From the NCBI GenBank assembly GCA_951640165.1, contig OX621242.1:21572001-21636000 (forward strand): a stretch of 64,000 nt of DNA, read 5' to 3'. Shown here piece by piece: positions 33,513 through 43,153 of the stretch. Within the stretch, counting starts at the first letter, position 1. Every line of letters starts with the position of its first letter. Source of the stretch: Pseudoips prasinana. Taxonomy: Eukaryota > Arthropoda > Insecta > Lepidoptera > Nolidae. The notes under the pieces were generated by a model. That model searched no databases and was not told where the DNA came from. It was given only the letters and a program-made list of their open reading frames with translations. The position numbers were made by a program, and so were the translations under genes.

Positions 33513-34008
33513 GTTATCTTTACTACTACCCGAGAGCCTTTCATCGAAGTTTTTTACTAAGAATTCTGATAATAACCTAGCTTGTTATACCTTGTTGGAT
33601 AGCTGATGAAATGTAGATATTTTTAAGCACATCTGCAGCATAACTGTCATAGACTTTTCTTTTATTATTTCAGAAAGAAAAAATATTTTTTGACGAATTT
33701 ATTTCAATTTATAACTATCAATCGTCTACTACGACCCAGTCAGTTCAGTGAACTGCTATTTTAGTGTTGAGAATAATAAAACAACTTATCTACTACACAA
33801 AAATTGCAAACACACGCAGTTAGAGGCAAAACCCTCAAAAAAATATAGGCCAATAGTCATAAAACCGATTTTATCTCAAAAAACCTTCAAAGTCCAGTAT
33901 TTTGAAAACAGTTAAGTTTGGGGTATGGTGTTTTATAGACAAATCAGTCAGAAATTATAGAAACTACAACCTCTTAAAGGATCTAGGTCGACTTAACCTG
34001 TAAGCCTG
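33513..34008. repeat. Right 496-bp terminal inverted repeat of the D,D41D element
   Basis: Inverse of 31541-32042. Ends in CCTG followed by TA. The inner edge begins GTTATCTTTACTACTACCCG, about 90 bases after the transposase stop codon, so the 3' end of the gene transcript probably runs into the arm. Confidence 0.9.
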
Positions 34009-34129
34009 TATATGCTGGCGATATTGGGTAGATAGATTAGTCTTTGAAGTTACTTTTCATGTTACTGATATTGAATTATATGAATTCTTAGGATTATGAA
34101 AGTGAAAATAAGAAATATTTTATAATAAT

Positions 34130-34257
34130 TTCCTATCTTTACGATATCACCCTACGGAATTTGAAAGAAAATATACAAGTAATATAGAAGCCCCTGCTTC
34201 TATATTACTTGTATATTTTCTTTCCAATTCCTTAAGGTGATATCGTAAAGATAGGAA
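34130..34257. repeat. Near-perfect long hairpin, 62-bp arms and 4-base loop
   Basis: Left arm 34130-34191 and right arm 34196-34257 pair with three mismatches around the loop CCCT. The arms begin TTCCTATCTTTACGATATCA. No known repeat family fits. It begins 122 bases after the D,D41D element. Confidence 0.8.
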
Positions 34258-34259
34258 TT

Positions 34260-34799
34260 CCAGTCATTGTGGGCAACAAAAATTTAACTATATTGCCATC
34301 GAAACGCTTAGAGGAAGACGTGGTTAACGTCAGCACTTCTGTAGGCAATTAGTCTAGCCCATTATTGTTGAGGAACTAGGCTAATGACGTTAATTTGTCC
34401 TCAACAAATATTTATCAAGTGTCGACCCTAATGTGACAGTGTTGGTAAATTAAATCTACGGATAACATTGTTACTCGTAAACTCCCGCTTGAAAGTATTA
34501 CAGATTCATATTTAATAAAGGTTTACGTTTAGCCTCAGTCAAAGGAATATTTTAATAAAAGGATTCAATGAAGAACATTCGAGATTCACTGGAAGATAAG
34601 ATGGAAAAACTTTCAATATCTTACAATGTTGTTTGGGAAGGTAGGAGTTAAGTTTTTAAATATTTAATTATCTTTGATTTGTTCATATATATATACATAT
34701 ATAAGCCAACCACAGTAAGTTAAATTAATATTTGCGTTAGCGTTGCTTCTCACCTTAATCATTAATAACAAAATTGAGTGACGTAATAAATATCAAATA
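34260..34799. other. Intergenic DNA, nothing recognised
   Basis: AT-rich with a (TA)n patch near 34687-34704. No coding frame. Confidence 0.4.
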
Positions 34800-34975
34800 C
34801 TATCTGTGCTCGCGGTTTTACCCACGTTAAATTTTATAAATTATAACCTATGTGTTATACAAGCTAAATTACTACAAAGTTTTATTAAAATCCCATCGGT
34901 AGTATTTGCGTGAAAGAGTAACAAACATACATATTCACACACACACAATCTTTCACCTTTATTATATTAGTGTGA
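34800..34975 (-). mobile_element. Short Helitron-like element, tandem pair member 1
   Basis: On the minus strand it starts TCACACTAATATAATAAAGG. The expected final CTAG reads ATAG. It abuts the next copy with no gap, the 5' TC here directly following the CTAG of the neighbour. Confidence 0.65.
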
Positions 34976-35145
34976 CTAGCCGTGTCCCGAGGTTTTACCC
35001 GCGTTTAACTTTATAAATTATAGCCTATGTGTTATTTGTATATAAGCAAAATTACAACAAATTTTAATCAAATCCGTTTGGTAGTGTTTGCGTGAAAGAG
35101 TAACAAGCATCCATATTTACTAATTATCGCATTTATATTATGTTA
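34976..35145 (-). mobile_element. Short Helitron-like element, tandem pair member 2
   Basis: The 3' hairpin region (GCGGGTAAAACCTC, decayed) and CTAG are at 34976. The 5' end is degenerate (TAACATAATATAAATGCG). Head-to-tail junction with the copy above. Confidence 0.6.
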
Positions 35146-35455
35146 GATTAGGTAGTACGATAATAAAATCTAAAATAATATTTCATACCTACTGCAACTT
35201 TTTTCTAACGTGAGTACAGAATTCAATACACCCATATAGTACCCATACAGTATATACACATATTTAGTTCCGTAGCATGTAGTAACTGCCGCACCCACTT
35301 GAGTGTCAGAGTGACTGCGTGTGACGTTAAGTTCGCCTGTAGATAGATGATTTAGCGGACACGTGAAGGATAAATATGTTAGTGTAGAAAATCTTGGTTA
35401 AACGTAGATCAAACAAAATAGTTTGTTCCTGCATGTCCAACTAAGTCTGATTAAG

Positions 35456-35840
35456 AAAGTCCAGCAAACTGACTCACGTAATGAGCCCAACAGTCTATAA
35501 TAACCTACCGGTCAATGTTGTAGGGAGTTCAAATATGGATTGTTTTAAGGATACATTTAAAAAAATGACTTATCGAACAGTCGTTCTATTCCTTCGATGA
35601 ATTTTTAAAACATAAAAAAGGCTAATTAATGATTGTTTTAATCTACTGTAATATCTATTAATTTAATAAGTTTCACTTATTTCTTTTACATTAGACGACA
35701 ACATGAATTTCATATTTATTGTTAACACTGACATAGGTACATTTAAAAGTTTTGTTTTTACTTATTATTGATCTGTGTAAGTATATTATGAAATAAGAAT
35801 AAATCATGTATAAACATTGACATGTAAACCTGTTTACGAA
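35456..35840 (+). mobile_element. LINE 3' fragment with ORF2 C-terminus
   Basis: The frame MSPTVYNNLPVNV...DCFKDTFKKMTYR (about 35480-35600, stop TGA) has the VYN-LP and FK--FKK pattern typical of the last residues of Jockey/CR1-group ORF2. After it come about 240 AT-rich bases ending near AATAAGAATAAATCATG. Strong 5' truncation. Confidence 0.55.
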
Positions 35841-35851
35841 TAAATAAACTA

Positions 35852-36025
35852 TCACACTAATATTACAAAAGCGAAAGATTGTGAGTGTGTATGTTTGTTA
35901 CTTCTTCATGTCTAAACGGCTGGAGCGATTTTAATACAATTTGGTATGGAGATAGCTGACACCCTGGATTAACAAATAAGCTACTTATAAAGTTTAACGC
36001 GGGTTAAACCGCGGGGCACCGCTAG
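35852..36025 (+). mobile_element. Short Helitron-like element, best-preserved copy
   Basis: 174 bp with exact A|TC...CTAG|T boundaries. The start is TCACACTAATATTACAAAAG. The end has the hairpin GCGGGTTAAACCGC, then GGGGCACCG and CTAG. The only plus-strand copy of this family in the window apart from the shared 3' end at 2400. Confidence 0.8.
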
Positions 36026-36570
36026 TAAACTATAAGACATTTCCCATTTTATCAAGTGTCTTTAACCACTGACTTTTGTAGAGAGGTGTAGGATAAATAT
36101 TTAATTCCTTATTTAATTGTGTTGTGTAAAATTAGTACGCACCCTAGAGGAATGACCTACTTTATCTTCTCGCATCCTGTCCCGACCTGTTGGTATGTAT
36201 GTAAGGTAGCGGAGCTTATGAAGGTTTAGAGGAACATTCAAAATATACAGTTTCCCGATTGACAGTAAATTACTTATCGCATACAGCTCGTTAGTAGGGT
36301 ATCTGTATGGTTTGAAATACATTACTTTTATTAGTGGCATTTAAGCCCTTTCTTAGTCAATAAGTTTAGTTTTTATAGCACCAGCTATACAGACATACAA
36401 TATGCGATGCAAATACAATATAAAGAAAGACTGGCCTGTTGGTGGTTAGAGACCTTGAATGCTAAGTCAGAGGTCGAGAAATATTTGTGTAGAATATAAA
36501 TAAGCATTGCTAAAGTATTCCTACTCAGAATGTCAAATTGCACTAAAAGCTCTGTAAGAACAAGTTCTTG
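36026..36570. other. Intergenic DNA, nothing recognised
   Basis: AT-rich; the minus-strand open frames of 66-75 codons have no protein-like features. Confidence 0.4.
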
Positions 36571-36572
36571 TA

Positions 36573-36698
36573 CAGGCGCAAGCACATCAATCTGTCGAAT
36601 TTCCCCAATTGAAAGTTAACCTTAATACTTATGTAATAAAATTGAAAATCTATAAAATAAATTTGACAGATTGGGTAATCTGGATGTGCTGGCTTCTG
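36573..36698. mobile_element. Tc1/mariner-like MITE, second copy
   Basis: The left end CAGGCGCAAGCACATCAATC and the inverse right end CAGAAGCCAGCACATCCAG bracket AATTGGGG/TTTGACAGATTGGG. Same design as 4524-4658. TA is kept on the left; the right flank reads AA. Confidence 0.6.
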
Positions 36699-36725
36699 AA
36701 CGTCACCCGTGTTAAAGGTCTTCTA

Positions 36726-37423
36726 TCTATATAAGTAAAAAGAGAAGTCCTGACTGACTAATTGACTGACTCATCAACGCCCAGCCCAAACCCTTGGACC
36801 TAGGAAGCTGAAATTTTGCACAAATGTTTTCTTTATACTGTAAACAAGGAATAAGGAAGGATTTTTCGAAATTTAACCCCTAAATGGGTAAAACGGGGGT
36901 GCAAAGTTAGTATGAAACTTTGCCGTTTTTGAAGTTAAAGCCATGAAAATTAGTATTTGACCTTCCAGTTAAAAATAAAAAATTACGTGTTTCAGGATTT
37001 TTATAAATTCTACCCCCAAGGGCAAAAAATAGGGGATGTAAGTTTGTATGAAAATGTGACAATTTTTTTAGTTAACACACGAAAATTAGTATTTTGCCTT
37101 TTAGTTAAAAATAAAAATATACATTTCAGAATTTGTGAGAATTCCACCCCTAAGGGCATTAAAATTGGGGATGTAAGTTTGTATGAAAAATGTGACAACA
37201 AGTTTTAAGTTAAACGCATGAAAATTGCTATTTGGCATTTCAGTTATAAAGATGTAAAAGAGGGGATGTAAGTCTGTTTGCAAAATGCGACATTTTTGAA
37301 GTTAAATCCATGAAAATTAGTATTTGGCCTTTCATTTAAAAATCATAAATATATATTTCAGGATTTTTAGAAATTCCACCCCTAAGGACGACTAAAATAG
37401 GGGATGTAAGTTTGTATGAAAAT
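36726..37423 (+). mobile_element. Helitron-like element with about 130-bp tandem repeats, interrupted
   Basis: Begins A|TCTATATAAGTAAAAAGAG, a frequent Helitron 5' start in moths. It then has four repeat units, each with GAAAATTAGTATTTG, TTCCACCCCTAAGG and GGGGATGTAAGTTTGTATG (starting near 36935, 37068, 37197 and 37288; the third unit is shortened). The fourth ends at the poly(A) of the Jockey LINE. A Helitron-type 3' end (CACCAGCTAG|T) is found at 41483 and may be its far end. Confidence 0.55.
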
Positions 37424-37424
37424 C

Positions 37425-40410
37425 TTTTTTTTTATTTTTTTTTTTTTGTTTATTGGGTAAACTAACATACATAACATATCACAATATTACACTATAATAA
37501 TGTTTAGGCTATACAATATAATTAATTATGATATCCACACCGTTTACCACAGATAAAGTTAAAAAATATGAGTAAGTTCAAATTGAGAGTCGAACAATTA
37601 TGCAAAAATTAGAGAAAAGATAGTATGAACAACATAATACATCAACAATAAAGTTCTTAATCTTGATGTTATACACTTATTACAACAACAGTATTACATA
37701 GTTACACAGTCTTTACTACATAGTTAGTAAAGGTTGTTCCTCAAGTGTACCGTTATGGCGTGGAACGGGCATTCGCCAGTATAAGCTTCTTGAATGTACT
37801 TACACTACTCGCAAAAACATCAATATTACCAAAATTACTGTTGAAGGAATCCAGTATACGACAAATGGGTGAGCGTTTGCCTGCATTAGTGCGTGAATAA
37901 CCTGTGTAGAATGTCGGGATTGAACGACAGGCTCGCGGTTGCGATCTGGTAGGCACATAATAATGAATGCTGTTAATAATTTCGTTACAGTCGTATCTAT
38001 TGTGACATAAGTCATACAAAAACATCGCTTGCAACTGTATTCTTCTCGACTTTAGATCTAAGAGTTGATTTTTTTGCAGCAGTGTAGAGTAATTCTGGTA
38101 GCTATGAAAGCATTTATAGTGCATACAACGCAAGAATTTTTTTTGCACCCTTTCAAGGCTATAAGAATACTTAGTATACAATGGATCCCAGATACATGTG
38201 GCATGTTCCAATTGCGAACGAATTAAGGTCCTATAAAGATATAAATATGTTTCGGGACGGACAAAGTCATTACTGGCTCTCAACACAAAACCATACATTT
38301 TGTAAGCTTTACTGCATATTTTATCTACATGTGCATCCAACGTCATCTTAGTATCTAGTGTGATTCCAAGATCGCGGATAGTCTGTACTCTATCAAGATA
38401 GTGACCGCCAATGGAATAAGAATTGTTGCTAATTGACGTTCTTTTTCTAGTAAAAGTTAAAAATTTGCATTTATCAAGACTTAGCAGAAGTTTGTTTTGT
38501 GTACAATAATTATTAAATCTATCCAGATCCTCCTGTAGTTTATGCTGATCATTAACGTCATGAATAGTTCTGTAAATTTTCAAATCGTCTGCGTAAAGTA
38601 AAAATTTACTGTGACGAAAGCAGTTATGTATATCGTTAATAAATATAACAAACAGTAGTGGACCAAGAATGGACCCCTGCGGGACTCCAGAGGTAATAAT
38701 TACCATGTTAGATTCGAATCCATTGATGACGACTTTTTGTGTTCTGTTGGTCACATAAGACTTAAACCACCTCCATAGATTACCACGAATGCCGTTAAAA
38801 GCAATTTTTTGCAGTAGTATTTTATGGTCTACGCGATCAAATGCTTTCCGAAAGTCAGTATAAATGCTATCTGTTTGTCTATTTGCATCCAAATTATCAA
38901 ATATTTCAGAGGTGTAAACGATAAGATTTGTGACAGTGGAGCGTTTACGAACAAAACCATGTTGCTGCGGCAGAATAGTGCTGTGTAGTAATGGATAAAT
39001 GGTGTTATGAACTAACCTTTCTAAAAGTTTCGAGAGCGCAGGAAGTATTGAAATTGGGCGATAATTAGTGACTTCTCTTTTTGAGCCTCCTTTGTGTATC
39101 GGTGTTATTCTGGCCGATTTCCACACTGCAGGACATATACCCTCCATCAAACATTTATTGTACAATATTGCAAGCGGCTTATATATAGTTCTTGCAGTAT
39201 TTTTAAGAAAAATTGGTGGTATACAATCAAGTCCTGGGCCTTTGGTACAGTCAAGAGCCTTTAGTTCTTTCAATACATCCGCTTCAGATAATTGTATATC
39301 ACTAATAAAGTTGTTTGTTATTCCTATATCTACATCACTCAAATTTTCAACACTGAGAGTGTCTAAAACATCCGAGTGCTGAAAAACTGAGTGAAAGAAT
39401 GAAGAAAATAAGTTACAAATTCCCTCGGGGCTATCTGTCTCCATGCCACCACGGTGTACACAGTTAGGAATATCTGATTGGTTTTTACGGTTTTTTAAAT
39501 ATGTCCAAAAGTATTTAACATTTTTAGGTATACTATTTTCTACCGATTTCATATATGTCTTGTAACATTTTTCAGATTCTTTTTTGAATCTGTCTCGGTA
39601 CATAGAAAATATATTATAGTCACATTGATTTTTATATACCTTCCATTTAATCCAAGCCGTATTTTTATTTTTGAAAATATGTATTAGTGCAGGGCTAAAC
39701 CAAATTGGAAAATGAGACTTGAAAATGCGTTTCGAGGGAGTGTGTTTACGTATGATATCAAATATATATTCATAGAAAATATTAACACTATCTTCGGCAG
39801 ATTTGTTTACAAACAGCTGACCCCAGTTTAATTCATAAATGTCGCTGTTAATTAGCTGATAATTAGCATTCTTGTAACAGTATTTTATCTGTTGTTTAGT
39901 CGACATAGGTTTGGATATGTTATTGTTAATTGGTATTATGACGTAATAAGGAGGGTGATGTAAGTCCGGTGGAACCAACGTGATAGGCGCAGAGAATGTC
40001 CTGCTGGTATGTATATTGGTTAAACACAAATCTAGTAATCTATTCATATCATTTTTGTGGGTGTTTACTTGTATACAGTCTACAGCGGATAAAAAATTTA
40101 ATAAGTAAGAATACGGCGGTGTCAAGTTACTTGTTCGGAGGAGTTGCATTTTTGTTCCGTCCAAATACCAGTCAAGATGTGGTAAGTTAAAATCACCAAG
40201 TAAACAAAAATAATCGTAGCCCTTTATCTGTATAATGTTTTGTATTTTGTTAAAATAAGCGAGATAAACATTAGAATCTATGCCAGGTGGGATGTATGCG
40301 GCACCTAATAGGTATCTGTTTTTTTTTTGGAGTTATATGCATGTTAATTGGTATTAAGTGTTTCAGTTTGAAATAAAGCAACCCAGGAAATAAATTGTTG
40401 TTAAAAAAAG
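37425..40410 (-). mobile_element. Jockey-clade LINE, 5'-truncated, with poly(A) tail
   Basis: On the minus strand the order is: part of the endonuclease, the whole RT region, a 3' untranslated region (37752-37448) and an A-rich tail (37447-37425). The 5' edge is near 40330-40410. It lies in the tandem repeats of a Helitron-like element, whose fourth unit ends exactly at the tail. I found no target duplication on the far side. Confidence 0.85.
37753..40332 (-). CDS. Jockey ORF2: partial endonuclease plus reverse transcriptase
   Basis: The frame is open for about 859 codons from 40332 to TAA at 37755-37753. The start is not a real start codon, because the copy is 5'-truncated. It opens in the AP-type endonuclease at YLLGAAYIPPG, followed by LLGDFNLPHLDW. 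After a linker come the RT motifs: KSARITPIHKGG, NYRPISILP, DFRKAFDRVDH with catalytic Asp, GVPQGSILGPLLFVIFINDI, and LLYADDLKIY with the catalytic pair. The thumb has IRDLGITLD. The C-terminal part contains RTLIRSQLEHATCIWDP, typical of the Jockey group. It would nick DNA and reverse transcribe the element RNA. Just upstream, a 10-base A tract (40319-40328) joins it to a second frame reading KLKHLIPINMHITPKK, so one frameshift is present. Confidence 0.9.
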   Translation of the reverse strand, partial: LQKKNRYLLGAAYIPPGIDSNVYLAYFNKIQNIIQIKGYDYFCLLGDFNLPHLDWYLDGTKMQLLRTSNLTPPYSYLLNFLSAVDCIQVNTHKNDMNRLLDLCLTNIHTSRTFSAPITLVPPDLHHPPYYVIIPINNNISKPMSTKQQIKYCYKNANYQLINSDIYELNWGQLFVNKSAEDSVNIFYEYIFDIIRKHTPSKRIFKSHFPIWFSPALIHIFKNKNTAWIKWKVYKNQCDYNIFSMYRDRFKKESEKCYKTYMKSVENSIPKNVKYFWTYLKNRKNQSDIPNCVHRGGMETDSPEGICNLFSSFFHSVFQHSDVLDTLSVENLSDVDIGITNNFISDIQLSEADVLKELKALDCTKGPGLDCIPPIFLKNTARTIYKPLAILYNKCLMEGICPAVWKSARITPIHKGGSKREVTNYRPISILPALSKLLERLVHNTIYPLLHSTILPQQHGFVRKRSTVTNLIVYTSEIFDNLDANRQTDSIYTDFRKAFDRVDHKILLQKIAFNGIRGNLWRWFKSYVTNRTQKVVINGFESNMVIITSGVPQGSILGPLLFVIFINDIHNCFRHSKFLLYADDLKIYRTIHDVNDQHKLQEDLDRFNNYCTQNKLLLSLDKCKFLTFTRKRTSISNNSYSIGGHYLDRVQTIRDLGITLDTKMTLDAHVDKICSKAYKMYGFVLRASNDFVRPETYLYLYRTLIRSQLEHATCIWDPLYTKYSYSLERVQKKFLRCMHYKCFHSYQNYSTLLQKNQLLDLKSRRIQLQAMFLYDLCHNRYDCNEIINSIHYYVPTRSQPRACRSIPTFYTGYSRTNAGKRSPICRILDSFNSNFGNIDVFASSVSTFKKLILANARSTP

Positions 40411-40940
40411 GTAATCCAAAACTGATTCAATAGATCGACACCAACAATTTACGCCAACTCAAATTTTAGAGAAATTCGTTTCTTTGCCAAGTTGCTTAAA
40501 ATGTCGTGGTCGTTGTCGCCTAAGTAAAGATGTAGGGTTATATAAGATTTGTAACTTCATTTTTTGGTAATTATTATAACAAATTAAAGAAAAAACGACA
40601 TTTTAATCGAATTGAAATAAAAAACGTTAAAATAAAAATTGTTCGAGTCGAGATGATCGCACCCAAAAAATATCATCTTAATTTTACTGATCTACAAGTT
40701 CACAATTTTGTAACTAGATGGCGTTAATATCGCGGAACCTCCTTGGTATATCGGTTAATATAAATAAATGCTTGAAATAAAAGGTAGTCCAAAACTGAAT
40801 CAACTAAATCTCACCCAAAAACTATGCACACACTTAATTTTACCGCTTTACATGTTTATATTTTTGTTAGTAGATGGCGTATTCATCGTTTTAGAGCGCG
40901 CTATGGTTTCGTTCACAAAATGTGATATTAGACCTATCAA
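40411..40940. repeat. Two diverged direct repeats ending TAGATGGCG
   Basis: Segments 40655-40725 and 40806-40876 share CACCCAAAAA, TTAATTTTAC and a final TAGATGGCG. GGTARTCCAAAACTGAWTCAA also occurs at about 40412 and 40783. Period about 150 bases. Unclassified; the motif is frequent in moth intergenic DNA. Confidence 0.45.
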
Positions 40941-41126
40941 TGCAATGGTCGAACATTCTCTGACCAAATCGGAGACGTTCTCAAGAAAGGGCAGGTCAGA
41001 AGTACCCTAAACCGGCAAGCATGTATGAAGAATATAATGACAGTAATCGAGGCAAAAGACGTGTGCAAAGATCGTGACAAATGGAAATCCGTTGTCTCTG
41101 CCTACCCCTCTGGGAAACAGGCGTGA
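40941..41126 (+). pseudogene. LINE ORF C-terminal fragment
   Basis: An open run of 61 codons ends at TGA 41124-41126. It contains DQIGDVLKKGQVRS, RQACMKNIM and KDRDKWKSVVSAYPSGKQA. A closing Lys/Trp segment followed by a YPSGK-type end is the usual C-terminus of a widespread moth LINE. A GTATGTATGCATG tail follows. The upstream part is gone. Confidence 0.6.
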
Positions 41127-41439
41127 GTCTATGTATGTATGCATGTAATGCCATGGTCGCAACCTAATCTAATGGGAGTTACCTTTGTGATTAATGCATC
41201 GTTGATTATTATTTTATTTTATTTGACTTACAGACTATACTTAAGGACAATTGATATGTATTCTTAGATTTTTTGGTTGATAATATCGGGTCCTTTTTTT
41301 AAAATAACAGTAGCAAAGTAGTCTTTACTTTATTTCTTAGTTAGATTATTTATTTGTTAGGTTTTCTTAAATTTATATTGCTTATTTGTTTTAAAAGTTA
41401 TATTTTTGAGATTAACCTAGAAGTAAGTAGTTACATTGG

Positions 41440-41483
41440 TCATCATTCAAGTTGTCGCGGACGAAGTCGCAGGCACCAGCTAG
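41440..41483 (+). mobile_element. Helitron-type 3' end
   Basis: GTCGCGGACGAAGTCGCAGG followed by CACCAG and CTAG|T has the palindromic stem and CTAG end of a Helitron. It could be the partner of the 5' end at 36726. Confidence 0.45.
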
Positions 41484-42055
41484 TGAACTTATAAAATTAC
41501 CGAGTAACAATTCAAATTTATAAAAAAATAATTGAGTTACAATTCAAATTTAGAAATTATTCAAATGTATAGAACATATGCTCTTATAAATACATATGTG
41601 ACCTGAAATTCTAACTCAATGCGTGCTGAAGCTAGGATAATAATAAGATATTTGTGGAACGCCAATTTTCCTCGCTCGTAATGACCACGTACAGATGACG
41701 CATATACATGATATCTGACGTACTTGACGAGTATTTGACGTGTTACGGTCAATGTGATCTATTCCAAATTGTAAGTATTAATAGAACCCGGATATACGGA
41801 ACAGCAATATTTTTCTCATCGAAGATGGTAATGAAACATCCTTCTGATGTGTTTTTAAATTTATATTTATTAAATATTATAAATCAAAATATACCACTTT
41901 TAGAAAATTGTTGTTGTTGATAACGTCAACAACAACAATTTTCTAAAAGTGGTATATTTTGATTCATCTCCAATCCATCATGAACAACAACAACAATTTT
42001 TTTTCATACTTTATAATAGTTTACTTGCTTTTCTAAAGAAACTGAATTCCCTACA
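41484..42055. other. Intergenic DNA with a perfect hairpin
   Basis: AT-rich, non-coding apart from the hairpin listed separately. Confidence 0.4.
41883..41963. repeat. Perfect hairpin, 38-bp arms and 5-base loop
   Basis: Arms 41883-41920 and 41926-41963 are exact inverse copies starting ATCAAAATATACCACTTTTA, with the loop TAACG. No mismatch. The unmatched (CAACAA)-like motif repeats again at 41982-41996. Confidence 0.85.
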
Positions 42056-42134
42056 ATTGTATTTTTTTTTAATTTATTTTTTTTTATATATTAAACTAGC
42101 AGTGCCCTACGGTTAAGCTTTATAAATTGCCAGA

Positions 42135-42137
<3 letters not shown>

Positions 42138-42179
<42 letters not shown>
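42138..42179. repeat. (TA)n microsatellite, left
   Basis: About 40 bases of TA, continuous with the left inverted end. Confidence 0.9.
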
Positions 42180-42180
<1 letters not shown>

Positions 42181-42183
<3 letters not shown>

Positions 42184-43140
42184 TTGAAGGACATGTTGCG
42201 TCCTACATGGCGTTATTTACCGATGATGCTGCGTCCGACTGACTTTGTGCGTCCGGTATACGGACGCAAGATTGACCGACCCCCATTTTTAGCCCAAGGG
42301 TCCCTTATGATCATTAGAATCCAAGGGCGAAAAATTGGCATGGACGTAATTCCATCACTAGAATGCCTTTTAGCGTATAATATAGTTCCGCCATCGTCAG
42401 ACTGAAATTTGGAGGGCGCTAGTGTTCAGCGTATAATTTACCACGTATACTTTGAGTTCAGTTCACCGATCTTATCGTGTCCATTGAATATCGTACTTAA
42501 TTTGTCAAGTTTTTATCATGTTTTCGTGACAACTATCTTGCGTCTCTTAAATATCCTTAAACCGGCACTAGGTACGGTGTCTGAGAGGCCTATTCGGGGT
42601 TCACGAGGGACGCATGGAACGGGGCGCGGGGCGGCGGGCTTCAGCGCGCTCGTATGCCGAAGTTTTTAACAAAAAGAAATGTGCCGGCCGTGATGCAAGC
42701 TTGTCACCAAAGTGAATTATTGTATTGTAGTGGTTATTTATTTGGTCTATTATTATAGTTAGTGATTATAATAATATATTAATCAGAATGAAAAGAAGTG
42801 CAGGGAGGATTCTTAAATTGGCAAACCGTAACTTCTTCAACCTTATAAAGCAGATGAATTTGTACCAAATCAAGGAATTCCACTCGATGTTAATAATTCC
42901 TTGTCTAATGTATCTTTCAAGCTACCTAATAACATAAGTTTAAGTGAAGTTTTTTTTTGTGTTATGGCAATCTGCTGGTGTTTTCATAAATTTCTGCCAG
43001 TGTCACGTGTTTGTTGACTGCTCATGGAAAACTACAAAGGCTAATTAATATTTTATTTTTGTGGCACTAGTTTAGAGCCTGTAACAAAAGACAAACACAA
43101 ATATGAGTTAGTGAATAGAAATACATAAATTACGTATCAA
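42181..43140. other. Interior left part of the inverted-end unit
   Basis: No supported gene. It contains the palindrome GCGTCCGGTATACGGACGC (42249-42267) and further GCGTCC motifs. A GC-rich patch at 42555-42690 includes GGGGCGCGGGGCGGCGGGC. The plus-strand frames at 42127-42669 are short and unlike known proteins. Confidence 0.45.
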
Positions 43141-43153
43141 CAAAGACAAAATA

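Larger units (their letters stand above)
31541..34008 (+). mobile_element. Complete D,D41D Tc1/mariner-type transposon with about 0.5-kb TIRs
   Basis: 2468 bp with TA duplications at 31539-31540 and 34009-34010. The ends read CAGGGTTACAGGTTAAGTCG and, inverted, CAGGCTTACAGGTTAAGTCG. Inverted similarity continues for about 500 bp on each side (31541-32042 and 33513-34008), roughly 90% identical by eye, and best in the block around CAGTTCACTGAACTG. Between the arms is a single intact transposase gene. Most mariner elements have TIRs of only 20-40 bp, so this is a long-TIR layout. Confidence 0.92.

Noticed and set aside
36957..37208. 83-codon frame with a repeated KIGDVSLYE motif
   Set aside because: It arises from the tandem repeats of a Helitron-like element and has no independent support.
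36935..37423. CRISPR-like array
   Set aside because: Units of about 130 bp are similar throughout, with no short repeat and unique spacer pattern, and the genome is eukaryotic.
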